The notes beneath the pieces are model-generated. The model had not been told where the DNA came from and searched no databases. It saw nothing but the letters and a program-made list of their open reading frames with translations. From DATKDF01 sp963752045 (GTDB lineage Bacteria > Acidobacteriota > Vicinamibacteria > Vicinamibacterales > SCN-69-37): 64,000 nt of DNA. Shown piece after piece: positions 1 through 8,324 of the stretch. The stretch's first letter is position 1. Each line of letters starts with the position of its first letter. Location of the stretch: NCBI GenBank assembly GCA_963752045.1, contig CAVVWN010000014.1, positions 372,001 to 436,000 of the forward strand, read 5' to 3'. The translations under genes and the position numbers were made by a program.

Positions 1-963
1 GACGTCGATCGATACCGACGCGGGACCGGGACCGATTCTGTACGGGATTCGAAGACCGCCCCGAAACGCCTCGGGCGCTTCCGGTCCGCCCATCTGCTTC
101 AGGATTACTTCGGCTTCCTTCCAGGCCAGCGGAACGGCCGGGATCTTCGGCAGCGTGGGAACCGCGGCCGGGTCGAGCACGGGCGCGTCCGACGTGGCGG
201 CAAAGCCGGGCGAGAGCGGATCGCCGTGCCAGAACCAGCTGTACTTCCCGTTGCCGCGCTGAATCTGAAAGTCTCCGCGCCACGGCCCTTCGGGCCACGT
301 CCCGCCCCTGACGTAGCCGTCGTCGGCCGGGTCGCTGTAGATGAGGATGCCACGCGCGCCGTGCGTCTCTGCTGTATGGATCTTCACGGCGCGATGGCTG
401 CGCCCGTATCGCGCGAGCACGATCTTCCCCGTCACGTCGATGCCGGCTGCTTCGATCGCGGCGTAGTCAGGCGGCAGGCCATAGTTGACGTAGACCACCT
501 CGCCGCTCGCTCGTCCCGAGGTCGAGTAGGCCACGTAGCCCGGACCAAGCTCCGCATGAGACGAATCGGGGTCCTCGGGCATGGCCGGCTCGGTGACCTC
601 GAGCGGCTGCGACATGGGCGCGGTCATCGTCACCGACACGGAGCGCGGGGTGGACAGGAGCACGTCGTAGTCGTGTGTTTCGGTCTCGAGGCCGGCGTCC
701 TCGAGCGCCTGCCGCATCGTCTCGGCGACCTCGAGCGACGCCGCACTACCGGCCACGTGCGGGCGCGCCGTCACGCGCGCGTGAATCTCCGACATGGCGT
801 CGCGAGAGATACCGGCGAGGAAACGCCGCTCGGCGTCTCGTTCGATCGCGGCGCGTGCGGGATCGAAGCCGATGAGGGAAGCCGCGTCCGGGCCGGCTCC
901 GCACCCTGCGGTGAGAACCGCGGCCAGCACGGCCCAGACTGCCCTGTGTTGTTTGGCCATCAT
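1..963 (-). CDS. M28-family peptidase lipoprotein with PA domain (glutamate carboxypeptidase II-like), 3' end outside window
   Basis: The frame starts at 963 (a second ATG follows at 960) and runs open off the left edge, giving 321 visible residues. The N-terminus is a lipoprotein signal ending in the lipobox LTAGC (Cys21), so the protein is probably anchored in an outer or inner membrane. Residues about 95-240 read as a protease-associated (PA) domain, including VVYVNYG, GKIVLARYG and ARGILIYSDPADDG, the arrangement found in glutamate carboxypeptidase II/PSMA-like M28 enzymes. The zinc ligands should lie in the missing C-terminal part, so catalytic competence cannot be judged. The start overlaps the stop of the upstream CocE-type gene by four bases (ATGA), so the two are likely translated together and may act on related secreted substrates. 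Confidence 0.85.
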   Translation of the reverse strand, partial: MMAKQHRAVWAVLAAVLTAGCGAGPDAASLIGFDPARAAIERDAERRFLAGISRDAMSEIHARVTARPHVAGSAASLEVAETMRQALEDAGLETETHDYDVLLSTPRSVSVTMTAPMSQPLEVTEPAMPEDPDSSHAELGPGYVAYSTSGRASGEVVYVNYGLPPDYAAIEAAGIDVTGKIVLARYGRSHRAVKIHTAETHGARGILIYSDPADDGYVRGGTWPEGPWRGDFQIQRGNGKYSWFWHGDPLSPGFAATSDAPVLDPAAVPTLPKIPAVPLAWKEAEVILKQMGGPEAPEAFRGGLRIPYRIGPGPASVSIDV

Positions 964-2771
964 CGTGGAATCACCGGAAGGATGAGGCGCGAGGGCCGGG
1001 CCGCATCGTGAAAGACGGTTTGGTCGGCCCTGCGGAACGACGCGTCTTCACCGAACGGGCCGCCGGTGTTCGGGTTGCGGTCGAACCTGGGAAAGTTGCT
1101 GCTCGAGACGTGCACACGGATGCGGTGTCCGGCCCGGAACAGATTGCTCGTGGCGCCGAGGTCGATGGCGATCTCGGTGGGTGCGCCCGGCGTGAGCAGC
1201 TCCGGCGTGGTCCGGCTCCGCCGGTACCGCGCACGCAGGATGCCGTCGTTGATGGCGCGCGCGGTGCCGTCGGGGTGCACGTCGACGAGCGTCGCCGTGA
1301 AATCGGTGTCGCGCGCCGACGAAGCGATCCACAGCACGAGCCGCAGGTGGCCGGTCACCTCGAGGTCGTCGTCGAGCGGATCAGTGGTGTAGACGAGCAC
1401 GTCCGGCCGGTCCTCAACCGTCCGCTGATCGGATGGCCGGCGCGAATACCCGCCGGCCGCCCCGGTCGGCACGGGGTTGCCGGGATCGTACGTGAAGCGA
1501 TCCGGCGACTGGTCGGCCGGCGCGGTCAGCTCGAGCCGGCCGTCACCCGCGCGCGCATTGGCACTGCCGCCGCTGTGCAGGTAGAAGGCCGTTTCGCGCG
1601 CCCGCCGGAGCGGCCACTCCAGTTCGTCGCGCCATACGTTTTCGCCCATGACGAAGATGCGCACGGGCGCCGTCGCCTCGGGATCGTAGCGGGCTGTGGG
1701 GTCCATCGGAGGGTCTCGAGCATCCGCGCTGCCCAGCCAGTACGCGAACCATGCGTCCCGCAGCGCGTCGGCCGCAAACCCTGCCGCCGGGCCGAACTCG
1801 ACGTCGCCAATGCTCGTGCTGTCCGCGGTGGGCCTCGCGTGCGTCCACGGTCCGATGATCAGGCGCTGATGCCGGCGCGCCGTGTCGGTGGCGGCCCGCG
1901 CGCGGAGGCCCGTGAAGTTCGCGATCGTGCCGCCGAGCAGCGTGTCGTACCAGCCCGTGATGTGAAACGCGGGAACCTCGAACCGATCGTGCCGGGCCGC
2001 GATGTCGAACGTCTCCCAGAACGTGTCGTAGCTCGGATGGTCCAGCATCCGGCGGTAGCCCGGCGCGAACCGCTGCAGGTCCAGCGCGTCCATCGTCTTG
2101 AGCGGCAGATGCCAGAGCCACTCTGAGCCAAGGAGCCGTCTCGCCTCAGCATCCAGACCGATGGGCCCGTCACGGTCGACGCCGGGCGTGAGCACGCGCC
2201 GGCGCACGTCCATCGCCTGGCCGAGATTCCACGACAGGCCGTCGCCGAGATAGAACGCCCCGCCCTGGAACACCATGTCGTACCGGCTGGCGTACGACGA
2301 CGAGGGGAAGAGCGCCGTCAGGCCATCAGGCTGAAGCGTGGCGGCCTGGAGCTGCGTGGTGGCCAGGTAACTGCCGCCCCACATGCCGACGCGTCCGTCC
2401 GCGTACGGCAACGACCGCGCCCATGCGATCGTGTCGAAGCCGTCCTCGGCTTCGTCATGCGGGTTCGCCACGCCGTCCGACGTGTACCGCCCGCGCGTGT
2501 CCTGCACGACGACGACGTAGCCGCGCGCGGCGAGCCGGCGGAAGCCATCGACGGCGCTCGCGCCTGAGTTCTTCGAATATGGCGTGCGCTGAAGCAGCAC
2601 GGGATACCGGCCTGGCGCGTCGGGCCGGTACACGTCTGCCCGCAGCACGACACCGTCGCGCATCCGGGCCTCGGCGTTCTTCCCCACGACGACCGCGTCG
2701 GTGGGACCGCTGGAGAGAACCATGGCGGCCGCGAGCGCGGCTGCTCGAACCGTGGAGCCCGGACTGGCCAT
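960..2771 (-). CDS. CocE/NonD family hydrolase (X-Pro dipeptidyl-peptidase fold)
   Basis: A 603-residue secreted serine hydrolase. The N-terminal signal (AALAAAMVLSSGPTDA) precedes an alpha/beta-hydrolase domain with the usual CocE landmarks: MRDGVVLRADVYRP near residue 38, RTPYSKN near 62, VVVQDTRGRYTSDG near 88, and the nucleophile in WGGSYLA (Ser134). The C-terminal third matches the jelly-roll X-Pro_dipep_C domain (DPLDDDLEVTGHLRLVLW, then HRIRVHVSSSNFPRFDRN). Family members cleave acyl, ester or X-Pro amide bonds; the substrate here cannot be deduced. It is the first gene of a two-gene unit with the M28 peptidase. The roughly 450 bp upstream of it hold a repeat element rather than a gene. 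Confidence 0.9.
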   Translation of the reverse strand: MASPGSTVRAAALAAAMVLSSGPTDAVVVGKNAEARMRDGVVLRADVYRPDAPGRYPVLLQRTPYSKNSGASAVDGFRRLAARGYVVVVQDTRGRYTSDGVANPHDEAEDGFDTIAWARSLPYADGRVGMWGGSYLATTQLQAATLQPDGLTALFPSSSYASRYDMVFQGGAFYLGDGLSWNLGQAMDVRRRVLTPGVDRDGPIGLDAEARRLLGSEWLWHLPLKTMDALDLQRFAPGYRRMLDHPSYDTFWETFDIAARHDRFEVPAFHITGWYDTLLGGTIANFTGLRARAATDTARRHQRLIIGPWTHARPTADSTSIGDVEFGPAAGFAADALRDAWFAYWLGSADARDPPMDPTARYDPEATAPVRIFVMGENVWRDELEWPLRRARETAFYLHSGGSANARAGDGRLELTAPADQSPDRFTYDPGNPVPTGAAGGYSRRPSDQRTVEDRPDVLVYTTDPLDDDLEVTGHLRLVLWIASSARDTDFTATLVDVHPDGTARAINDGILRARYRRSRTTPELLTPGAPTEIAIDLGATSNLFRAGHRIRVHVSSSNFPRFDRNPNTGGPFGEDASFRRADQTVFHDAARPSRLILPVIPR

Positions 2772-2810
2772 GACCCGCGCATCTTACCTTGGAGCGCATC
2801 GAGAGCCGGT

Positions 2811-3214
2811 GATGAACCATGGAGATCATCGAGGGCGTGGAGTTGGGCTGGTCGGAAAAGAACCATGGAGGTCATCGAGAAGTGGAGACGGGCCAGTCGG
2901 GGAAGAACCATGGAGATCATCGAGGGCGTGGAGTTCGCCTGCTCGGCAAGGAACCATGGAGGTCATCGAGGGAATGGAGGAACAGCCAGTCGGACGGGAC
3001 CGCCGGTGGAGTGAAGGGCACCTTGGCCGACGGGCGCAGCCCGCCGGCCTACGGCCGGCGCGGCTGGGGTCCGGTCGCGGGAGCGAGTCGCTCAGCGCCG
3101 GTCCCGGCGACTCGTTCCCGCGATCGGACCGCAGCCGCAAGGCCAAGGTGCCCATGCATCTGGGTCAGCGGCACGCCGCGGTCCTCCACTTCCTCCATGA
3201 CTCCACGGTGAATC
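2811..3214. repeat. Large palindromic repeat element, copy 1, with four internal 46-bp tandem units
   Basis: This 404-bp stretch fills the gap between the CocE-type gene and kynA. Its ends are an imperfect inverted repeat (GATGAACCATGGAG at 2811-2824; CTCCACGGTGAATC at 3201-3214, 11 of 14 matching). The left part (2814-2996) is four tandem units of 45-46 bp, each opening GAACCATGGAG(A/G)TCATCGAG. The right part is a long stem: GGGCACCTTGGCC near 3018 pairs with GGCCAAGGTGCCC near 3140, and GAGCGAGTCGC pairs with GCGACTCGTT inside it. A second element with the same ends and stem words lies at 5603-5857. It has no credible coding capacity. A non-autonomous mobile element (MITE-like) is one reading; a structured RNA or chromosome-organising repeat is another. 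Confidence 0.8.
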
Positions 3215-3223
3215 AGGAGAGCC

Positions 3224-4018
3224 TCAGAGCACGCTTCGGATCGCCCAGAGATCGGGAAACACCGGGTGGTACACGGTCTCGCGCAGGTAACTGACGCCCG
3301 GCGAACCGCCGGTGCCTGGCCGATCGCCGATCGTGCGCTCGACCATCTTGACGTGCCGGTAGCGCCACTCCTGCAGACCCTCGTCGACGTCCGTCAGGCT
3401 CTCGAGCAGCAACTGCACGTCGGGATGGGTGGCATATATCTGCACAAGCTGCGCCTGCAACGCGGGGCTGGCCACGCTCGGCTCGGTGTGCGGTCTGGCG
3501 CGAAGGTCAGGTGGGATCGTCACGCCGTGATGCTCGAGAAAATCGTAGAGGTGCCACTGGATCGACGGCGCCTCGTACCGGCGTTTCAGCCGGGCGTAGC
3601 CGGCCGAGTGCGGCTCATGGTGCTTCAGGACGTTCGCGCGCTTGTGGCCGAGCACGAACTCGAGCTCGCGGAACTGCACGGACTGGAAACCCGACGCCGT
3701 GTCCAGACGCGACCGGAAGCTCGCGAACGAGCTCGGCGTCATCGTCTCCAGAATGTCCACCTGGCCGACGATTGTCTTGAGCACCATGCGCATGCGCTTG
3801 ATCGTGTGCAACGCGTCATACAGCCGATTGGCCGACAGATCGGCGTTGACCTTGTCGATCTCGTGCAGGATCACTTTGAACCACAGCTCGTAGACCTGGT
3901 GGATGACGATGAAGAGCGTCTCGTCGTGCTCGGGCGGCTCGGACTCCGGGATCTGCAGGCGCAGCAGGTCGTCCACGTGGAGGTAGCTGCCGTATGTGAC
4001 GACTTTGCGGTCGGCCAT
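3224..4018 (-). CDS. kynA: Tryptophan 2,3-dioxygenase
   Basis: A 264-residue cytoplasmic heme enzyme that opens the indole ring of L-tryptophan to N-formylkynurenine, the first step of the kynurenine pathway. Recognisable stretches are VTYGSYLHVDDLL at the N-terminus, DETLFIVIHQVYELWFK near 33, and the C-terminal RYRHVKMVERTIGDRPGTGGSPGVSYLRET, which holds the proximal heme histidine region and the GTGGS substrate loop. Length is normal for bacterial TDO. It is divergent from mmsA, with about 120 bp between the start codons, so promoters for both must lie there. No kynureninase or formamidase is in the window, so the rest of the pathway is elsewhere. Confidence 0.95.
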   Translation of the reverse strand: MADRKVVTYGSYLHVDDLLRLQIPESEPPEHDETLFIVIHQVYELWFKVILHEIDKVNADLSANRLYDALHTIKRMRMVLKTIVGQVDILETMTPSSFASFRSRLDTASGFQSVQFRELEFVLGHKRANVLKHHEPHSAGYARLKRRYEAPSIQWHLYDFLEHHGVTIPPDLRARPHTEPSVASPALQAQLVQIYATHPDVQLLLESLTDVDEGLQEWRYRHVKMVERTIGDRPGTGGSPGVSYLRETVYHPVFPDLWAIRSVL

Positions 4019-4140
4019 GGGTTGGTGGCGCCTGGTCCCCTGGGAGCGGGTCTACTCTACAGCGGTTTGGAGTTCCGTGGCGCCGGATCGAGTGGGCGGC
4101 GCGTGCGGCAACGACCGGCGCCTGCCGTACAATCACGCCG

Positions 4141-5602
4141 ATGCCGACCGTGTCACCAGAACGCGTCTTGAACTTCATTGCGGGCCGCCTCGTCCCGTCC
4201 TCGGGCGCCGACGCGGTGGATGTCTACAATCCCGCGCGTGGGCGAGGTGATTGCGCGCACGCCGCTCTCGACGGCCGCCGATGTCGATGCCGCCGTCCAG
4301 GCGGCCACGAAGGCCTTTGCCGGCTGGTCGGATACCCCGCCCGCCGTGCGGGCCCGCGTGCTTTTCGCGTTCAAGGCGAAGCTCGAAGCGCACTTCGATG
4401 AGATCGCCCGGCTCGTCACCACCGAGCACGGCAAGACGCTCGACGAGTCACGCGGCAGCCTGAGGCGGGGAATCGAATGCGTGGAAGTGGCCTGCGGCGC
4501 GCCGTCGCTGCTCATGGGCCATGGCCTCGAGAACGTCGCGCCTGGCATCGACTGCACGGTCATGCGCCAGCCGCTCGGCGTCACGGCGGCGGTCGCGCCC
4601 TTCAACTTCCCGGCCATGGTGCCGCTCTGGTTCCTGCCGTTCGCGATCGCGTGCGGGAACACGTTCATCCTGAAGCCGTCCGAGCAGGTACCCCTCACAC
4701 AGCGGCGCATCGTCGAGCTGCTCGCCGAATGCGACCTGCCGCCGGGCGTCGTGAACCTGGTGAACGGCGGGCGCGAGGCGACCGAGGCCCTGTGCGACCA
4801 CCCAGGCATTCGGGCCCTGTCGTTTGTGGGGTCCACGCCGGTCGCGCGCGCGGTCTACCGGCGGGCGACCGACGCCGGCAAGCGCGTGCAGGCGCTCGGC
4901 GGCGCCAAGAACTTCATCGTCGTGCTGCCGGACGCCGACCTGGACCGCGCGATTCCGACGATTGCCGAGTCGTTCTACGGCTGCGCTGGCGAGCGGTGCC
5001 TGGCCGGCAGCGTGCTCGTGCCGGTTGGCGAGGCGCGCGACGCGGTGCGGGACCGGATGGTGGCGGCCGCCTCGTCGATTACTGTCGGCGACGGCCTCGA
5101 GCCGGGCGTCTCGATGGGCCCGGTCATCAGCGGCCACCACCGGGATCGCGTGCGCCGGTACATCGACCACGGCGTCACCGAAGGCGCCCGGCTGCTCCTC
5201 GACGGCCGCGCGACGCGCGTGGCGGATCGCCCGCACGGCTTCTTCGTCGGCCCGACCGTCTTCGACGACGTGAACCCGGGCATGCGGATCGGACAGGAAG
5301 AGATCTTCGGCCCGGTGGCAGCGATCTCGGCCGTCGCCGATCTCGACGAAGCCTTCCGGCTAATGGACGCGCATCCGAACGCCAACGCGACGTCGATCTT
5401 CACGACGAGCGGACGGGCGGCGCGTGAGTTCGCGCACCGCGCCACGGCGTCGATGGTCGGCGTGAACATCGGCGTCGCCGCGCCGATGGCCTACTTCCCG
5501 TTCGGCGGCGCGCGCGACAGCTTCTTCGGCGACCTCAAGGTGCACGGCCGGGACGCGTTCGAGTTCTACACGGACAAGAAGGTGACGATCAGCCGCTGGT
5601 AG
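4141..5602 (+). CDS. mmsA: CoA-acylating methylmalonate-semialdehyde dehydrogenase, interrupted by a +1 frameshift
   Basis: The protein converts methylmalonate (or malonate) semialdehyde to propionyl- (acetyl-) CoA. Reading starts at ATG 4141 (MPTVSPERVLNFIAG...VDVYNPA) but must shift after residue 33: the rest, starting GEVIARTPLSTAADVDAAV, lies in the next frame and runs to 5602. One surplus G in the GGG at 4240-4242 explains it exactly. Downstream everything is intact: FNFPAMVPLWFLP, the FVGSTPVAR coenzyme loop, GGAKNF, and the catalytic cysteine segment CAGERCLAG, ending EFYTDKKVTISRW. The total would be about 486 residues, normal for the family. A TACAAT -10-like box at 4128-4133 would make the message leaderless or nearly so. 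The frameshift is either a sequencing error or a recent null mutation. Confidence 0.85.
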
Positions 5603-5857
5603 GGATCAACCGTGGAGCAGTCGAGGACAATGGAGGTTTGCGCCGCACGGCACCTTGGCCGAGTGGCGGGTCGTCGGGCGCGGAGACGAGTCGCCGGTGC
5701 AGACGACCAGCCTTGTCTCGAGGGCGACTCGTCTCCGCGCCCGACGGCCCGCCACCGGGCCCGAAGGGACGGCGGGCTACGCCCGTCGGCCAAGGTGCCG
5801 CAGACACCATCCAGCAGAGCTCTCCTCCACGACTCCACGTTCTCCATGGTTGATCCC
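5603..5857. repeat. Large palindromic repeat element, copy 2
   Basis: A 255-bp element lying exactly between the stop of mmsA and the leader of the aminotransferase gene. The terminal inverted repeats are GGATCAACCGTGGAG (5603-5617) and CTCCATGGTTGATCC (5843-5857), 14 of 15 matching. Inside are nested arms: GCACCTTGGCCGA with TCGGCCAAGGTGC, then a stem of more than 30 bp (GTGGCGGGTCGTCGGGCG... against its near-perfect complement at about 5723-5757) around a loop near 5700-5722. The end words and the CACCTTGGCC and GAGTCGC motifs are shared with the 2811-3214 element, which defines a family. A single-stranded form would fold into one long hairpin. Confidence 0.85.
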
Positions 5858-5883
5858 GAGCATTCGTTTTTGGGAGCTGACCT

Positions 5884-7203
5884 ATGAACTCTGACGACAT
5901 CGTCCGACTGTCGAAAGCCCACACGATCTTCGAGTGGAACGCGCAACGCGCCTTCGACCCCATCCCCGTGGCGCGGGCGAAGGGCATCTACTTCTGGACG
6001 CCCGACGGCAAGCGGTACATCGACTTCAACAGCCAGTTGATGTGCGTGAACATCGGCCACGGCGACGAACGGGTGACCGAGGCCATGAAACGCCAGCTCG
6101 ACGTGCTGCCCTACGCCAACCCGTTCCTCGCGACCGAGCCGCGCGCGCGCCTGGGCGCGAAGCTGGCCGAGCTCGCGCCGGGCGACATCGACGTGTTCTT
6201 CTTCACCAACGGGGGCGCTGAAGCCAACGAGAACGCGATGAAGATCGCGCGCTGGTACACGGGGCGCCAGAAGATCCTGGCCTTCTACCGCTCCTATCAC
6301 GGGGGCACGGGCGGCGCCATCTCGGCCACCGGCGACCCCCGCCGATGGCACGAGCCGATGATGCCGGGCATCATCCACGTGCTCAACCCGTACCACGGCC
6401 TCGCGCGCGGCTGGGACACGGCCGCCGACGCGCTCGCCTACCTCGAGGAAGTCATCCAGCTCGAGGGGCCGGAGACGATCGCCGGCTTCCTCCTCGAGCC
6501 GATCGTGGGCACCAACGGCATCCTGATTCCGCCCGACGGCTTTCTCGCCGGCGTTCGCGATCTCTGCGACCGCCACGGCATCCTGATGATTGCCGACGAG
6601 GTCATGAGCGGCTTCGGCCGCACCGGCGAGTGGTTCGCCGTGAACCACTGGAACGTCGTGCCGGACGTGATGACGATGGCCAAGGGCCTGACGAGCGCGT
6701 ACTTCCCGATGGGCGCGGTCGGCCTGCGGCGCAAGGTCGCCGACTTCTTCGCCGACCGGGTCTATCGCGGCGGACTGACCTACAACAGTCACCCGCTTGG
6801 CTGCGCGACGGCGCTTGCCAACATCGGCGTCATCGAGGAAGACGACCTCGTAGGAAACGCGAAGCGCATGGGAGCCGTGCTCGGCACGCGCCTTTCCGAC
6901 CTCGCCCGGCGGCACCCGTCGGTCGGCGCGGTCCGGTCCATCGGTCTCTTCGGCCTCGTCGAGCTCGTGAGGAACCGGGACACGCGGGAGCCGATGGCGC
7001 CCTTCAACTCGACGTCAGCGGAGATGACGGCCCTGCAGAGGTTCTTCCGCGACGAGGGTCTGTTCACCTTCTTCCGCTGGCATTCGTTCTTCACGAACCC
7101 GCCCCTTTCGATCACCGAAGCGGAGCTCGACGAGGCGTTCGGGATCATCGACCGGGGATTGACCGGGATCGAAATGGAGACGTCGTCGGGCGACGTTCGC
7201 TGA
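5884..7203 (+). CDS. Class III aminotransferase (PLP-dependent; probably omega-amino acid:pyruvate type)
   Basis: A 439-residue fold-type I transaminase. Landmarks are FFFTNGGAEANENAMKIAR (cofactor phosphate region), YRSYHGGTGG, EPIVGTNGILIPP, ADEVMSGFGRTGEWFA (the Asp that contacts the pyridine nitrogen), and the Schiff-base lysine in MAKGLTSAYFP (Lys267). A GGGAG ribosome-binding site sits about 7 bases before ATG 5884. The sequence resembles taurine-, beta-alanine- or aminobutyrate:pyruvate aminotransferases, but the exact amino donor cannot be fixed. The neighbouring MmsA suggests that the semialdehyde produced here (for example malonate semialdehyde from beta-alanine, or methylmalonate semialdehyde) is passed on to CoA thioesters. 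That functional link is an inference from position. Confidence 0.85.
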   Translation: MNSDDIVRLSKAHTIFEWNAQRAFDPIPVARAKGIYFWTPDGKRYIDFNSQLMCVNIGHGDERVTEAMKRQLDVLPYANPFLATEPRARLGAKLAELAPGDIDVFFFTNGGAEANENAMKIARWYTGRQKILAFYRSYHGGTGGAISATGDPRRWHEPMMPGIIHVLNPYHGLARGWDTAADALAYLEEVIQLEGPETIAGFLLEPIVGTNGILIPPDGFLAGVRDLCDRHGILMIADEVMSGFGRTGEWFAVNHWNVVPDVMTMAKGLTSAYFPMGAVGLRRKVADFFADRVYRGGLTYNSHPLGCATALANIGVIEEDDLVGNAKRMGAVLGTRLSDLARRHPSVGAVRSIGLFGLVELVRNRDTREPMAPFNSTSAEMTALQRFFRDEGLFTFFRWHSFFTNPPLSITEAELDEAFGIIDRGLTGIEMETSSGDVR

Positions 7204-7214
7204 CGCGGAGCGAC

Positions 7215-8279
7215 TCAGCGGGCGAGCCGGACGAGCGCGTCGCCAAGACCGGCGAGGTACACGGGCCCGTCGCCCGGCGTGAGGATCACGCCGGTCAACA
7301 GTCCCGGAAGCGGCGACCACATCGCCGGCGACAGCAGATCGAGCCTCGGTTCGCCGGCCGCGCCGCGCCGCTGCCACTCGGCCGAGATCCGGTCGTTCTC
7401 CGGGCTCCCGGCACGAAACACCGACGTCGCCTCTTCACTCTGCGGCTCGACGACGACGATCTCGTTGCGGAGCGGCGAGACGACCCACACGCGCCCGGCA
7501 CTGTCGAGCTCCAGGTTGTCCGGTGTCATGACGGTGGCGATGACTCGTCGGTCCGAAAGCTCTCCGGTCGCGATGCCGACATGAAAGGCGTAGACCGTGT
7601 CCCGGCCCGTTTCAGCGAGGTACAGGTGTCCCGTCTCTTCGTCGATGACGAACCCGTTGGCGAAGTACAGCCCGCTCACCATGCGAACCGGTTCGGGCAG
7701 CGGTTCGCCGGCAGGCGACGGCGCGATCCGGAAGAGCGCGCCGTCGGGCACCGGCACGTCCACCGTGGAGAACATCCTGGCCTCCGAATCCGGCCCGGCG
7801 TTCTCGGTCGACTGCGTGAACCAGAGCGCCCCGGTTCGGTCGCGCCGGGCGGCATTCACGCCGAAAGGATGCCGGTAGACGAGCTCGGTTGCCTCACTGG
7901 CGATGTTCACCCGGTAGATGGCTCCGGTGAAGACATCCGCCACGAGCAGGTGCGCGCCGTCGGGCTCGAGCGAGACGCCGTTCGGGCCGCCCGCCCGGGC
8001 CGGCGGCTCGTGCACGTAGCCCGCCTCGGCCATCTTCCCGAACGGACGACTCGACCCGTCCGCGGCGATCTCGCGCAGCCCGTGCACCTGGTCGGCCACT
8101 ATCAGGCGGCCGTCCGGGAGCGCCACCCCGTCTTCCGGCCGCACGAGTCCGCGCTCGGCTGGAAAGATCGTGCCGTCGTCGAACGACCAGGACGGAAGGG
8201 GTCCCCCGGTGCGTTCGGACGCGGGAGCGCAGGCCCCCACCGCGACGATGAGGACGACCACGAACGGCAACGAGCGCAT
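7215..8279 (-). CDS. SMP-30/gluconolactonase-like beta-propeller lipoprotein
   Basis: About 354 residues from the ATG at 8279. I prefer this start to the one three codons upstream (8288) because the GAGGTG ribosome-binding site lies at a normal distance from it and touches the other. The signal ends in a lipobox (LIVAVGAC), so the mature protein is a lipoprotein. The body is a six-bladed propeller of the SMP-30/LRE type, with DGVALPDGRLIVADQVHGL, GGPNGVSLEPDGAHLLVADV, FANGFVIDEETGHLYLAETG and TPDNLELDSAGRVWVV repeating the D-x-G / NG pattern that binds a divalent metal in this family. Lactone hydrolysis is the family activity; the substrate is unknown. It lies in tail-to-tail contact with the aminotransferase gene (11 bp). 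Confidence 0.8.
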   Translation of the reverse strand: MRSLPFVVVLIVAVGACAPASERTGGPLPSWSFDDGTIFPAERGLVRPEDGVALPDGRLIVADQVHGLREIAADGSSRPFGKMAEAGYVHEPPARAGGPNGVSLEPDGAHLLVADVFTGAIYRVNIASEATELVYRHPFGVNAARRDRTGALWFTQSTENAGPDSEARMFSTVDVPVPDGALFRIAPSPAGEPLPEPVRMVSGLYFANGFVIDEETGHLYLAETGRDTVYAFHVGIATGELSDRRVIATVMTPDNLELDSAGRVWVVSPLRNEIVVVEPQSEEATSVFRAGSPENDRISAEWQRRGAAGEPRLDLLSPAMWSPLPGLLTGVILTPGDGPVYLAGLGDALVRLAR

Positions 8280-8324
8280 GGCATTCACCTCGGACAGCAG
8301 CTTGCCACAGGTTGCGAAGCGCGA

